Part shown: piece after piece, positions 46,111 through 58,964 of the stretch | Layout: every line of letters begins with the position of its first letter | Position numbering within the stretch: the first letter of the stretch is position 1 | NCBI RefSeq assembly: GCF_033958435.1 | Contig: NC_134137.1 | Location: 175,783,501-175,847,500 of the forward strand | Direction: 5' to 3' | Length of the DNA: 64,000 nt | DNA from: Carettochelys insculpta | Lineage: Eukaryota > Chordata > Testudines > Carettochelyidae | The notes under the pieces: model-generated | Seen by the model: the letters and a program-made list of their open reading frames with translations, nothing else | The model's database searches: none | Told to the model about the DNA's origin: nothing | Translations under genes and position numbers: made by a program

Positions 46111-46521
46111 GGTAAGGAAGTGCAAATGAGTGATCTGTGAGTCTCCAGTTCGCAAGACTCAGTTGTATTAACTTAGCTGTAACTTGATATTCTGGATCTG
46201 ATGAAACTCTGATGTGGGGTTCATCAAGTAATGGAGTGTGGCCATAGGTCTGAGTCAGACACCAATCCTGACACACACACACACACACAGCTGGTATGAA
46301 GTGGATGTGAAAGGGGGCAAATAGTGCTGAGATCTCTGGGTTAGGAGAAGGATGTAAATTGCTGTCTGGTGCAGAGGGACTGGTTGAAAAAAGCTTGATG
46401 TTAGAGGTGGGGTGGAGGGAGAGAGCCAGTCAGCAGACCAGAGCAGAGAAGCGACTCAAGCCTGTTTGAGTTGGGAGAGAGAGGCAGAAGGTTGGGGTTG
46501 AACAGAATGGAGGCAGCCAGC

Positions 46522-46875
46522 CAGCAGTCAGGAATGCGAAAGGAGTTGGATGACGCTAAGAATACTGATGCCATATGGCAGTGGACGCTTTATGTAGGTG
46601 GTCATTCTGAGCAGTAGATCAATACCCAGACTCTCAAAATTGAATCTGAGTCATGGACTTATTCTCTCCCTACATTATACAAGGTTATAAATAAATGTCT
46701 TTATATGCCTCTTATAGTGTATTAAAATAAATTGGTTTGCTAGTCATAGGCATGGGCATTGCATAACAATGCCCAGTTGCAGAAGCCTTTAAGGACCCCA
46801 TTTCTGCATGCGGAAGAAGTGCATAGCTGTGCGCTTCTTCACAACTGTGCACAAAGTTCCTGCAAGAGGTGTGCT
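46522..46875. repeat. 354-bp direct repeat, copy 2
   Basis: Second copy, offset 1,071 bp from the first. By eye about 25 differences fall in the first ~245 bases and only 2 in the last ~110. Both hairpins are conserved. The sequence before and after each copy is unrelated. Confidence 0.88.
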
Positions 46876-46879
46876 GCTG

Positions 46880-48037
46880 AAGTAATTTGCCTGCAGATAT
46901 CTACTCAGACTCTTACCTTCACTTGTGTGAGTAAGCGCAGATGGAAGACTGCACAGCGTATCAGCCAGGTTGTGTGCTTTTAAAGCTCCTCCTTCCACTA
47001 CCCTGACACCGTTACTGCTCTGTGTGTGCCAGTTCTCTAGCCCTTTATAATGAGCAGTGTGGGGGCTGCTCTGACTTATGCCTGGCTGCAACTGCCACAG
47101 GATTCCAAACTCACAGCTCAGGCTCAGCATAAATCCGGACGTCCTAGCCCAGTCCGTTTCCTTCTGGCTGTGGTCCCTTTCCACTGCTCTGTTTGTGCAA
47201 GAGTGATCAAGAGATTAAGAACCTCTTTTTCCAGTCTAGGCCACTGACTAAATGATTCTCCTTACATTGTGGTGGTCCACCTTAGGCCAATTAAGATGAC
47301 TTTTGGCTGGAATTTATCTGTGATGTCAGACGCCATGTGTGTAGCACCAGAGGATCTGACCTGAATGGGTTTTACGTGGTAAAAAACACTCTTATGGGTA
47401 CTCAAAGGGTTAGAATCTGTCCTGGCTTTGCAGTTGTGCAACTCCGGAGGCATCAGTGTGAGGCTGCGTGGATTTAAGTGGGGACAAAATCGCTCTGATT
47501 ACTGAAGTGTTGAGGATAGTTTTTCTTTATTACAAAAGGTTTATTGTGATCTAGCCAGTCTCTTGGTCTGTCTGTTGTGCAGAATGCCATTCACTACAGT
47601 ATCTAGGCAACAGCTACATGCTGGAAGTGAGTGACCTGGTCCCAATTCCAAGTGCGGCTAAATCTTTATTACAATGCAATTCTCATGTGGTATGTTGCCA
47701 GTGACAATGCCCAGTTATTATAAGTGCTGTGTAGGCGACGTCTGTTTTTAATCAGTGGCCTGTCTCAACCCCGCCCTCCTTCTAGCCCATTTGTGGATAA
47801 AACTTCCTGCTTGGAAGTGATCCAGTCCTACTAAACCCCTAAAGTGAGGTGACTGATATTGGATAAACGAGGTTGCTTGGGAGCCACTCCCTGTAGATGG
47901 AATTATCTGAGATTCCAGAAGATGCATTTTGTGAACTGGTTACCTGAGTTTAACTATTTGCTAACTAGAAATTTAAAAAGGGAAAGAAAATTAAATGCTG
48001 ATGGGACAGTGAGGGCTCTGAGTTCCTATGGGAGTCT
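46880..48037. other. No gene recognised
   Basis: Unique-looking sequence without a supported exon. Confidence 0.4.
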
Positions 48038-48045
48038 GGCTGGTG

Positions 48046-48819
48046 CAGTGTTTTCCAATTTTATTTGGCCACAGATCCTTTTTAACCTAAAAAGAATGTT
48101 GTAGCATTCCTAATAACAGTCTTAGATATGGCTTAACTCCTCTGAGCCCCAAACCCGCTCCTCCCATCCCCAGGATTAACCCACCTCAGCCCCAAACTGG
48201 TCCCTGGGACTAACCCATCTACCCAAAGAGGCCCCCAGACTAACCCTGCCTGAGCAAACTCCACCCAAGTTTGCTCCTCCCATTACCTGACCCAGGGTGG
48301 TGAACAAACCTACTATAGCCACCATTGCTTCTCCAACTCCAGTCCCAAGGGCCTGATTTCATTGGCCGCCCTGTGGCAATGTGACAGGCCAGTCACAGCC
48401 AATGAAAAGAGAGGATAATGCAGGAACTGCAAGACCTATCGGGCTTCCCTTTTGGATAGCCATTGGCTACCCTTGCCCATACCTATGGTGCACACGCCAG
48501 CTACTTTGCGAGCGATGGGTTCCCTGCCCTGCTGCTGCTGAAATAATGGAATGAAATTCAGCTGGTTTAAAGGCCAGATCTCCCCCATCACCCTGTGGCC
48601 GTTAAACCGATTAAATTTAGTTCTACTGTTTTAGCAGCAGCAGGTCAGGGAGCTGCAGAGAAGTCAGAGGTGACAGCTGCCACAGCCACAAACGACCCCT
48701 TAGAGCTGCATGCAGCTCTGGAGCCTCAGGCTGCCAACCCCCGATCATTTTCTCACAGAACCCTTATTTTCACTTCGTGGAACCCCACAGTTCCGTGGAG
48801 CTCCATCTGGGGAACAATC
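48046..48819. mobile_element. hAT-type element, 774 bp, exact 8-bp duplication
   Basis: GGCTGGTG occurs at 48038-48045 and again at 48820-48827. The bounded unit starts CAGTGTTTTCCAATTTT and ends, in inverse, with an imperfect version (ATTGTTCCCCAG). The interior has the palindrome GAGCTGCATGCAGCTC near 48704-48719. The frames at 48595-49078 cross its end and are not genes. It is probably a non-autonomous hAT. Confidence 0.83.
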
Positions 48820-49042
48820 GGCTGGTGAGTCTTGTCCACATACTCAGTGTCTAGCTGATCGCTGCATTTGTAAGTGGGAAGGAATTTTCCACCAGGTCAG
48901 ATTGGCGCACACACTGGCATTTTTGTTTTGTTTTTTATTTTGCTTTCTTCTGCAGGGGGGAGCATGGGCCAATTGCTTGTTTAAATTAGATGGTGACATG
49001 GCATCCTTGAATCAAGATTTGCTCCCTTCCGTAACTCACCTA

Positions 49043-49545
49043 GGCCCTGTCTACATTAGCAATGGACTTCAAAATTAATTTTAAAGTTAGAGCTTACTTC
49101 AAAATTAAGTGTGGAGCATCTTCATGCATTATACATGACTTTGACATAGGGTTCAAAGTAAGGGAGCCCAGCTTCAAAGTTCTTATTCCGTTCCTGGGAC
49201 ATGTGTCGACGTGCCACATCCTGTTACTGTGAAGTAGCAGGTCCGCCGTGGCGGTGGCCTGCAGGAGCCTGGGGACGCTCCGGCCAGCCCCGATGGGGCT
49301 CTGTGGTCACTGCTGGCTGCATGTAAAGACATAGCTACCCAGCAATCCCAGGCAGGAAACTGAGAGTGTGCTACAAGCAGGGGGAGCCCGAGTTCCCTGC
49401 AGCATGCCCGCTCTCCGACGACACTGCGGTGACAGCCACCCCCAGCTAGCCATGTCGGACAGTCAGGAGCCCTGTGCTGCCCCGGAGCCCACAGGTGAGC
49501 CCAGCCAGGGGTCCCAGCAGCCCAGGCAGCACCATCACAAAAGAG
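49043..49545 (+). mobile_element. Fragment of a different Harbinger-like element with Myb-gene start
   Basis: It starts GGCCCTGTCTACATTAGCA with alternating CTTCAAAATTAA palindromes (decayed TTCGAA). An open frame then reads MSDSQEPCAAPEPTGEPSQG and SQQPRQHHHK, which resembles the N-terminus of Harbinger Myb-like proteins. It is cut off before any SANT domain; the right terminus is missing. Confidence 0.6.
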
Positions 49546-49549
49546 TGCT

Positions 49550-51100
49550 GTCTGTCGGGGTGGAGTATAAAATGGCAGGAGTGAACAGCCTTGACATTCA
49601 GTGTGTAGCAGGTACTGAGGTGAGGTGCCTGAAACAGGGACTCTTCTGCAGTTGGGGACGATGATGAGGTGACTTCAAGGTCCAAAGCATCTCACATCAC
49701 AAAGCTCAAGTCTATGGAATTTAAGACTGTTATCTCCTGATTTTAGATCAGTATAGTCAGGACAGGGTTTGCTCAAGGAAAAAAATACTCTCCCACCTGA
49801 AATTCTCCTCAGGTACAGTTCAGTCTTTCTGATCATGTAAGTGTCATTGTCATTAAATTCACTCCGCAGAGCCAAGAAAACCAAAGAACCTCACCAGAGT
49901 TCATCAAATAACCCTGCCCCACTCACAACAGGTCTGCTATATCTTTACCTTCAGTTCCTAATGTGGCTGCAAGAGTATTGGTGAGTTGGAATTAAGTGTT
50001 TCAGGTCATCAAGAATGATGGAGAAAGAGAAGCCAAAAAAGTAAGAAGCACTTTTTTAAGGAGCCCTTTGTTTCCCTTGCACTCTGGAGTCTTCAATGGA
50101 AGATCTAAGAGAAGGGAAAAAAATGAAATGAATCCCACAGGGAATTTTTCAGAGCTTTTTGGTCTTGTGTATTTTAAATCTAATTATAATGGTACCTGTG
50201 ACTAATTAGACAGAAGTAGTAGTCGTTCACACAAATTTGTAAGGCATAGAACAAATGATGTGGTCACACATTTAAGACATTTTTCATGATTTACTGGTCT
50301 GTTACACTACAAGATGCGAGAAGGGGAGAAAAAATATAGTGTGACCTGGGAATGATGACAGCACAGGTATTTTGTGTCATCTTTTATTGGAATTATATTA
50401 AGGGAGTAGTAACCGTGTGGCCAGTTGACAGGGTGGGCTGGGTAATAATGTTATAAGCCATTCTGAGCTTACAGCTTTAATTTTTTTTAAAGAAAAGATT
50501 CACAATGCTCTGTTGACCTTGTATTTGTGCTCCCTAGCTATGTGTCTACAAACATTTTTTCCGCTGCCAAGTTAAATCTGTCTGTCCATTTATCTGTGTA
50601 TCCATCCTCACAATGCAGGATCCTATACAGATTAGTTAATACTTGCCTCCTTGTCTTCTTCCCTGCGTTCAGGCTGCCCACTCATCCTAAAGGCTTTCAT
50701 AGACACACTGATCAGAAGGGCTGATAGATGAATTATCTGGTACCCTAGTTAAAGAAGCCAAAGGGTATTAGCCTCTGAGCTGTGTTTGGGAGAAAAATAT
50801 GGAACCCTCACAAACCCATCTAAACCCCTAAGTTCAGAAGAGGGAAAGGAGGTGGAATTCTTCTCCTGCCGTTAGCTAGACAGAGGATTTGCTAACAGGT
50901 GCTCCTGGTGTCGACCCACACTCAGCGCCTCTAGCTTGATGGTGTTGTGCCAAGGGACAGGGCTCTGTGGTATTACTGATTTGGCTCCTCTAGCTTCCTT
51001 GGGTGTTACTCAAACACCGGCCAGTGTGAGCGCTCTGGCTCAGCACCTTTTCTTTACAGATGTGGTGCCAGGGCACAGGCACTCTGAGAACACCGGTAAT
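49550..51100. other. No gene recognised
   Basis: AT-rich, unique-looking DNA with no supported feature. Confidence 0.4.
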
Positions 51101-51109
51101 GTTCTGGGC

Positions 51110-51549
51110 AGGGTGACTATGCATCCCATTTTTCCCACGACGGTCTCTTATTTAAGCTGTCTCTCAGGAGTCCTGACTTTTTTGAGAAAATGGGCAAATT
51201 GTCCCATACTTTGTGGGGATCTTATTCCCTGGCACCGTGTCCCCCGAGGTGGCAGCCCCTGCTGCTAGGGAGCCACTCCGCTGGCACCCCAGGGAGGCAG
51301 CCCTGACTGCTGGTGAGCTCTGCCATGGGGTGGCCTCTTCATTCCCTGGCGCCCCCCTTCTGGGAGATTGCAGAGCCCCCACCCTCCACTTTCCCTCATC
51401 ATGAGGGTGCGGAGTCCCCATTGCTGGTGCCTCACTGTGGGGCAGCTGTCCCTGTCGCTGAGGAGCCCTGACAAGGAACAGCAGCCACCCCCCACCATCC
51501 CTGGAGGCCAAGGTCCCATATTTGCCATAGGGCAATTGGGTCACCCTAA
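51110..51549. mobile_element. hAT-type MITE, 440 bp, exact 8-bp duplication
   Basis: TTCTGGGC is present at 51102-51109 and 51550-51557. The termini are AGGGTGACTATGCATCCC and, in inverse, TTAGGGTGACCC. Sub-terminal motifs GGCAAATTGTCCCATA and GGTCCCATATTTGCC mirror each other. The 207-residue minus-strand frame at 51164-51787 crosses the element boundary and is incidental. Confidence 0.88.
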
Positions 51550-51559
51550 TTCTGGGCTG

Positions 51560-54500
51560 AGAGGAAAACAAAGATGTGCTGAGGTTGCCTCTCAGTCTTC
51601 GGCTGGGTTGCGGAAGAGAACAGAAGCGTGCATGTGACTTCCTTATCTGTGTCTGCAGCTGTCTGTGCAGCTCAGCTGAACTGCTTGTATCTGTGCCCAG
51701 AAACTTAGGGCCTGGGTCTCCACTCACTGACACCAGTTTTACATCAGAGTTTAGCGGATGTACTTCTGATTTATACTGGTGAATCAAGTCCCCACATCTG
51801 ACTCTCTGAGAGGGATTGCTCCGGGGGATGCATACTGCAAGCTTTCATAGGCGCTAGAGCACCAACATTAATGTCCGGGGGATCTGGAGTGCGTGCCTGC
51901 TCACCCAGCATGGTACCACTTTCACCAGCTCTGGTGGCCCCTGGCTATTTCGGGTGGCCAGTAAGGCAGGGTTGGCAAACACCAAAATAAACCTTTCCTT
52001 TGGTAAGACGAGCAGGGACAGGCCCTGGAAACAGGACTATTTCAGTTTTCAAAGACACATTGTCACCCCATTTACTATCAAACCTGAAATTGTGTAGACC
52101 ATTCATATTAGCCAGATACTTTATCTCTGGAATGAAAGTGTGGGGGAGAGAAGAGAGGGTCACCAGTAGTCAGTAATTTACTTTGCAGAGGCATGGAAGG
52201 AAACTGGTTGCAAATATTTTGCAGGCCTGGCCAGTCAGTAATATACATGCCAATTATTGGTGGTCCTGACAAAAAACAGAATATTGCCATGTAAATGTGT
52301 AATTTTGTATTCCCGTTTTTCCTCCTTCGTTCATTTGTTTCTAGCTTGACCAGCTTTTGGTGAGCATTTGATTTTTCATTCCAAGGAAAGCAAGTAGTGA
52401 CAGCAGGACACATGGGATTTCCCAAGTCCTTTCAACTTTTATCCTGAGGGTTGGATGATTGACTGCCACCCAAAGAGACGCCATCCCCTGTGTAAGGAAA
52501 ATGATGTCATCTGTTTTCAGGAAGGACATGCTGAGTAGTGGACAAAGTTATATTTTATGTTCAAGCTTCTCAAGGCAGCTCGTCTTAAACTATCTAGGTG
52601 AGCAGACAAAAATTCCATTGCCCTTAGGGGGTATAATTAGCCTTAAACCTCATCCCTGTGTACAGGGTTCTTTTAGTCATCTGTTTCCAGTTAGTAGGCA
52701 CTCCTTAGTAAAATAAACTAGGTCAGAATGGTCATATTGTAATGCCCCCACATGTGGTGAAATCCTCTGTACAGGCTGAGGAACAAAGCCCATTGATACA
52801 GGATAATGGCCAATAAACTTTGACTATGAATCCACTTTTCTTATAGGCATCTCAGTTGTCATCTCTTGTCTTGTCCCAGCCTGGTTCTTCCTCCAAAAGG
52901 GATAACCAGATTTATAGAGAAATGAAAGCTCACCACCTCTCATGCCACAGCATGTATTAGTGACCTATTTTATTTGAAATACTTTCAGTAACACAATGAA
53001 CAGCTTCCCTGCTTCAAGGTGAGGTCTGAGGTCTTTGTCAATGAAGACCAGAGAACCCAAGAATGAGTAACTTTAGGATATGGCTGGCTGCAGCAATAAA
53101 TGACAAACTTAAATACATAGGGGAATTAATGCTAGCTGGCATTGTTCATCTTCTTAACTGCCTGTGTCGTTAACTCTTTCTATGTTTGTTATCTTCAATA
53201 CATAGACTTCCATGATTTTGGAAATGTTTATGTCTGTCTCTCTGCCACCTGCCTTTCCGTATTTCAATAAACTGGTGTGTATGCAAAATGTACACGGGCT
53301 ACAAAGAGAGAGATTAGGTTGAGGCTGGCCTGCAAATCTGGATTCGTATGCCTGTTTTCTCATAGCTGATGCTATACTGGCTATACCACAAATGTCAGGC
53401 AATTTATCTTGTACAGCTTGATACAAATGCATTCTACAGTCAGTTTTGTCTTAAGTGATGATGCTTTTCTTGACCATGGCAGTGTATTGAGAATGAATGA
53501 TGTGTTTTAGCCTTATCTACATTGTCCACAGCAAAGTCACACAGAATAAATATTGCTCCCTGTCTTTTTGATAGAGTTGGAGAATTAAATGGAACAGTGT
53601 CTAATATTTGGATTTTTATACCTCTTGTGCCTCTCGTATTAGAGCCCGAGTGTTTCACATGGTAAATCCACACACAGAGGAAGTACAATAATGACCTTTA
53701 CTTTTGTGTAACTTTTGGTTACTGAGACTCATGCAGAAGTCCTTTCAGTGAAACTTGTGCTACTTACCTTGTAAGGTGATTGGCAATTAGTGGTACAAAT
53801 TCATGGCTATGAACTTCATCCCAGCCCACCTTAGCTACCAACGTTTTCCTTTTAGAAGCAAAAAGAGGATATGCTAGAACTGCTAGGCTTTGACCTGTTC
53901 TCTCATGACTTAATGTCATGTGAGGCATTTCCAGCCAATATTCTTGGTTGCTTGGCAGCTGAGGCTTAATTGTTCCAGATGAAGTTTTCTCCCTCACAAG
54001 ACAGTTGTTGAGTAAGGATGGTTACCTTGTAAAACATCTGCTCGATTGTGTGTCAGTCATGAGATCTGCCTAATTTATGCAAACATGTGGTAAACTCTTG
54101 TGGCAGACTTGCTACATACAGAATATTACCAAGTGTTTCAACAAGAAGGAGGACATTGTACTTTGACAAACTGTTCTGTATTGTGCCTACGCATGATTAC
54201 AAAACTACCCGGATAGTATGTCTTCCTTCTTGGACAGATCCAGTAATGACACCTTTGCGCTAATACATTATCACAGGTTTATTTTTTAAATGATGTGGTT
54301 GTTCTTCATTCACCAATATCTTCTGAAGTGATGACAGTCTTTCTAGGATAATGCTAATCTTTACTATTGAACCACAAGGTGTTTTCTCTGTTTTGTTTAA
54401 CTCCAGTTTGTTGTGCAGCACAGTAGCTAAGAGGAGAAATGTTTACTAGTAAACCCAGTGACCTGCACTGGCTAAGTGCCAGCTTCCAAATTCCACCCTG

Positions 54501-55600
54501 TTACTCAGCAGTAGGTGCAACCAGCCAGTGACGTCAGTATTGCAGCCTGAGGCTTTTTTATTTTTTAAACATGTAAGAATTTGCAGATGTTGGCAATTAG
54601 CAGCAGTGCCTGAGCCAATGCTCGCTGTGGGTGCCAAACCGCAAAGATATATCATTTTTACAGTCTGCAATTCCTGGAACTGAAAGATGGTTAAACACAA
54701 TCAATATATGAACATGAATATGCGCATTCCCTTCTGGGAAGCTGACCCATTGCCATTGCTGCTACTACCATAAGCTGCTTGTTAGATTCAGAATCTTCTT
54801 CTTACGTGATAAGTCTTTCTCTTTCCTACAATAATCTATAACTCTTTATTTGTCCATATTGTATGATTCAGAGTTAGAGGTGCCCTGGGGCTTATATAAC
54901 CCAATCAAGAGTTGGATGCTAGCTAAATAGCAGCGTTTTCACAGGGTTGTAAATTGAGAATGCAAATTGTTCTGTGCTGAAACTAGGAATGGGACTGGTG
55001 TCAAATTTTTCTCAAAGCATGAATTTTGTGTTTGACAGTACCCTATTTAATAGCACAGAGAATGAAGGCCTCTACCGATCCCAGGAACAGGCAGTGGCAA
55101 TGCAGGCTTTCCTATGCTATCTCACCAACTTATTTTATCCTTGATTTGGAGGGACCACCTAGAAGTGAGAGGGTAGCTCATTCTCCAGGACTATTCGGCA
55201 GCTGGCATCTCTGCCAAGACTGAATGTAAGCTAGAGCCACTTTTGGTGGTGGATTTTTGTGATACACACTTGTCCACCAAGAACTGAATGGACGCAACCA
55301 GGTCAGTTTGCATCGACCATCAAACAGCTATCAGGTGACAACCAGTTTCAGTCTTTCCCTGCCTATATGAAAATGCTGGCTGCAAGTGTTCTAAGTTCAC
55401 TAGCAGCATAGTAGGTCAGTACTAATCTTGCAGACCATTACCTGCCCACATTCATTATTTGTTTTACTGTAGTGTTGAGAATCCCCATTGCAGACCAGGA
55501 TGCCATTGTACGAGGCATTATATAAACACAGAATAAGATTGTTCTTACCCCCGAGAGGCTGCAGTCTGAGTCTATGATTAGAGACAACAGGTAGACAGAC
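51560..55600. other. No gene recognised over 4 kb
   Basis: Mostly AT-rich. A segment at 55077-55165 (ATGCAGGCTTTCCTATG, CAACTTATTTTATCCTTGAT) is shared with 57612-57665, so it is a short dispersed repeat. 51711-51790 resembles the old palindromic repeat. No exon supported. Confidence 0.4.
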
Positions 55601-55603
55601 TAT

Positions 55604-56314
55604 GGCTACGTCTACACGTGCAGCCAACATTGAAATAGCTTATTTCGATGTTGCGACATCGAAATAGTCTATTTCGATGAATAACGTCTACACGTCCTCC
55701 AGGGCCAGCAACGTCGATGTTCAACTTCGACGTTGCTCAGCCCAACATCGAAATAGGCGCAGCGAGGGAACGTCTACACGTCAAAGTAGCACACATCGAA
55801 ATAGGGATGCCAGGCACAGCTGCAGACAGGGTCACAGGGCGGACTCAACAGCAAGCCGCTCCCTTAAAGGGCCCCTCCCAGACACAGTTGCACTAAACAA
55901 CACAAGATACACAGAGCTGACAACTGGTTGCAGACCCTGTGCCTGCAGCATAGATCCCCAGCTGCCGCAGAAGCAGCCAGAAGCCCTGGGCTAAGGGCTG
56001 CTGCCCACGGTGACCATAGAGCCCCGCAGGGGCTGGAGATAGAGCATCTCTCAACCCCCCAGCTGATGGCCGCCATGGAGGACCCAGCAATTTCGACGTT
56101 GCGGGACGTGGATCGTCTACACGGTCCCTACTTCGACGTTGAACGTCGAAGTAGGGCGCTATTCCTATCTCCTCATGAGGTTAGCGATTTCGACGTCTCG
56201 CCGCCTAACGTCGAAGTTAACTTCGAAATAGCGCCCGACGCGTGTAGACACGACGGGCACTATTTCGAAGTTGGTGCCGCTACTTCGAAGTAGCGTGCAC
56301 GTGTAGACGCAGCT
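55604..56314. mobile_element. Harbinger non-autonomous element, ~711 bp, inverse orientation
   Basis: The ends are GGCTACGTCTACACGTGCAG and, in inverse, AGCTGCGTCTACACGTGCAC. It is the inverted counterpart of 14957-15666, with the same length and interior block TCCCTTAAAGGGCCCCTCCC. No exact 3-bp duplication remains (TAT left, AAA right). CGTCTACACG or its inverse occurs six times inside. Confidence 0.9.
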
Positions 56315-56499
56315 AAAGGCAGGAGCACAAAGAAACAATGAGACCAAGATGATTAGCATGATGGATACTGATATCTACCAGCCAGTGGCCTAACCCTTGC
56401 TAAGATATTTGTATGCTTTCTGGCAGAGGAGTGCTTTTGGAAAGGTTTTTTGAAAGAGGGTAGTGAAGTGGCTCTGGAGATGTTTATACGTGGGAGCAT

Positions 56500-58960
56500 A
56501 ACACACGGGTCCTTGTTCGAAAATGTAACTAATGCAGGCTGGCATCATTGGCCCAATGGACACAGCAGTCAACATCTCAATAGTGAAGAGTCTTGAAAGT
56601 GAAGACAGCAGCTTATATTTGACATAGTAGAGAAGGGAAAACCGGGGAGGGGTTTGGTTCAAAGAGAGGGAGTACATGGTCTAAATGGTGGGCAAGGAAA
56701 ATAATCTGTGCCATAGCATTCTGCATGTATGTAAACAGGGTCAGGTGGCTCTTATCGAGCCAGAGAAAATGACGTTGCAGCATTTGAGGTGTGAGACGAT
56801 GAAGGCCAGGACAAGAGTTTTAGCTATATGGATGGATAAGAAAGGCTAAATCACTGAGATGTTAGGTAGAAAGAATGTGGAAGATGTAAAGAGAGCCTGG
56901 CTATGGGTATATAGTGAGAAGTCTGAATTAAAAAGGATGTCCTGGGTTACAGGTGAGATGTCATCCACATTGGTCAAGAAAGGAGGTAGCTCAAAGGGTT
57001 TGTGGGGCAGATTAAGAGCTCTGTTTTAGCTGTGTTGAGCTGATGCTGGACATCCATGAAGATATGTCAGAGAGAGAGGTCAAGATTTTAGTCTGGACCA
57101 AAGGAGATGGTTTGAAATTGAGAGATCTGTGAGTGGTAGGCAGAAAAATGGTAATTGCATTTGTATTTGCAGACGGTTACAGAGGATGAAGAAGAGGCAA
57201 CCAAGGGTAGAGCTTTGGGAAATACAAACAGAAGTTTGGAGAAAGGATGAGGAGGATTCTCTGAACAGCACAATGAAGGAGTGATTAGAGAAGGAGGAGG
57301 AAAACCAGGAGTGGGCAGAGCCATGGAAGCCAAGTGAGGACAAGCTTTCAGGTAGAAGAGTATGGCTTGCTGAGCTGAAGGTGGATGATAGGTCACAAAT
57401 GATTACTGGTTCTGAGCTGTGGTTAGAAAGAGGACATTAGCAGCTTTAGTGAGAGCAGTTTCAAAGGAATACAAGGGGCAGAAGCTGATTTAAGTGGATC
57501 GACACTGGAAGGAGGAGGAGGAGGAGAGCAACTCCAGACCTCTGTTGTCAGCATATTTAGAGATGAAAAAGAGCATTGAAAGGTCCTTTATCAAATGAAC
57601 ACTCCCTCTCGATGCAGGCTTTCCCATGCGCTATCAACCACCTACTTTATCCTGGACTTAAAGGGATCGGTTTGGTGTGAAACGTAGGTAGGAAGTTGGA
57701 TTGGGCAAGTGAGTGCAAGGTGAACCTTTCCATATGAGAGAAACTGAAGTATGCTTGTATTGTAGGGAGGAAAAGGCACATGGGAGTGAATGTGTTACAG
57801 GGAAGAATAAAGGAAGGCATGAGAGTGAGTCTTAGGAAGCTCAGGAGTTGGGAGAGGGACATGGGGGCAAATGGAGGTGTTAGATGGGGAAAGCAGGCAA
57901 AAACATTTGTATCTGTGATTGTGAGAGGTTAGAGAAGAGAGTAGTAGTAGCAGGAGGGAAGACTATATTTTATATAGTCAATCTCCTATGTGGAGGGAGG
58001 AGTGAAGACAGGCAGTGAGCTGAGTTTGAACACTCAGTCAAAAGTAGTGAAAAAGCAGCTGGGGTTGTGGGCATGAGCTCCAATTAAGTTGGAGAAATGG
58101 AATTGTTTAGGCAGCGAGATGTCAGAATGGAAGGAGGAAAGAGCAAACTCGTAGTAGAGAATTCTGGATCATCTTTGGATTTCTTTCAGAAATGTTGTAT
58201 GGGACCAAAGAAAGAGCGTAGGAGGTGGATGGCGAGGGTAAGCCAAGGCTGGCGGTTGGCAGGGCTGAGCTCATGAAGGAAGAGAGGGTAAAAGACTCAA
58301 GTCTGGAGGAGGAGAGTGAAACAGAGAGAGAATCAACAGCCACATCAACAAAGGAAAAGGAAGAGTGGGCAGGGAGGAGCAGGCCTGAGAGCAGTTTAGA
58401 AGTCATCATTGCTGATGGGCTGGAAACCGTGGAAAGGGAAGGACCAGGGCTAATGAGTGATTCTGAAAGAGATCAAGAGGTGGTTGGGGAACAGGGATCT
58501 CCATGACACTCAAATCAGAGAGTGAGAAAAAGAGAGCAGCTTGGTGAAGCTCAGGATAAGTAAAAGGCCATATTGTTGCACGGGGCAGTCAAACTAGGAC
58601 AACAGGTTGAACGAAGAGGTGAGGGTGAAGAGACCTGCATCCAAGGGGTTGGATGAGTCCCAAACATGGAAACTGAAGTCATTGAGGGTCAGTGTGGGAG
58701 GTGGTGAAGAAAGGAAGAGAGTGAGCGAGTGAGACAAAAGTCAAAATCAGGGAGGGAAGGCGGAGGGGGAGAAGTGGGGTAGATGGTAGGTAACAGCTAC
58801 GTGGAAGGTGAGAGGAGAGAAGACTCAGCTCTGATGCTGTTCAAAAGAATAGAGAGCGTGGAGGTAGGGAAAGGAGAAGTTGGAAGTGGGAGGGAGGAAG
58901 CCCAAAACCAGGGTCTGATCAGGGCTGGAATGTGAGAGAAAGAGAGGCCCTAAGAGTAGG
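56500..58960 (-). mobile_element. Purine-rich tract with antisense L2-like LINE relic
   Basis: The plus strand is strongly rich in A and G. On the minus strand, 57400-57080 reads SSTFSSASHTLLPESLSSLG, FHGSALSWFSSSFSNHSFIV and CISQSSTLGCLFFIL. These mirror L2-clade RT blocks (DLSAAFDTVDH, SSLGFSDSALSWFSSYLSNR, GVPQGSVLGPLLF) with heavy loss, including the block A aspartates. The rest of the tract is too diverged to place, so the outer boundaries are approximate. Confidence 0.65.
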
Positions 58961-58964
58961 TAGC

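Noticed and set aside
45451..46875. 354-bp direct repeats as LTRs of an endogenous retrovirus
   Set aside because: No TG...CA ends, no flanking duplication, no primer-binding site, and the 717-bp interior holds no gag or pol code.
51164..51787. 207-residue minus-strand reading frame
   Set aside because: It spans a hAT-type MITE and its right boundary, has no known domain and is explained by GC-rich repeat sequence.
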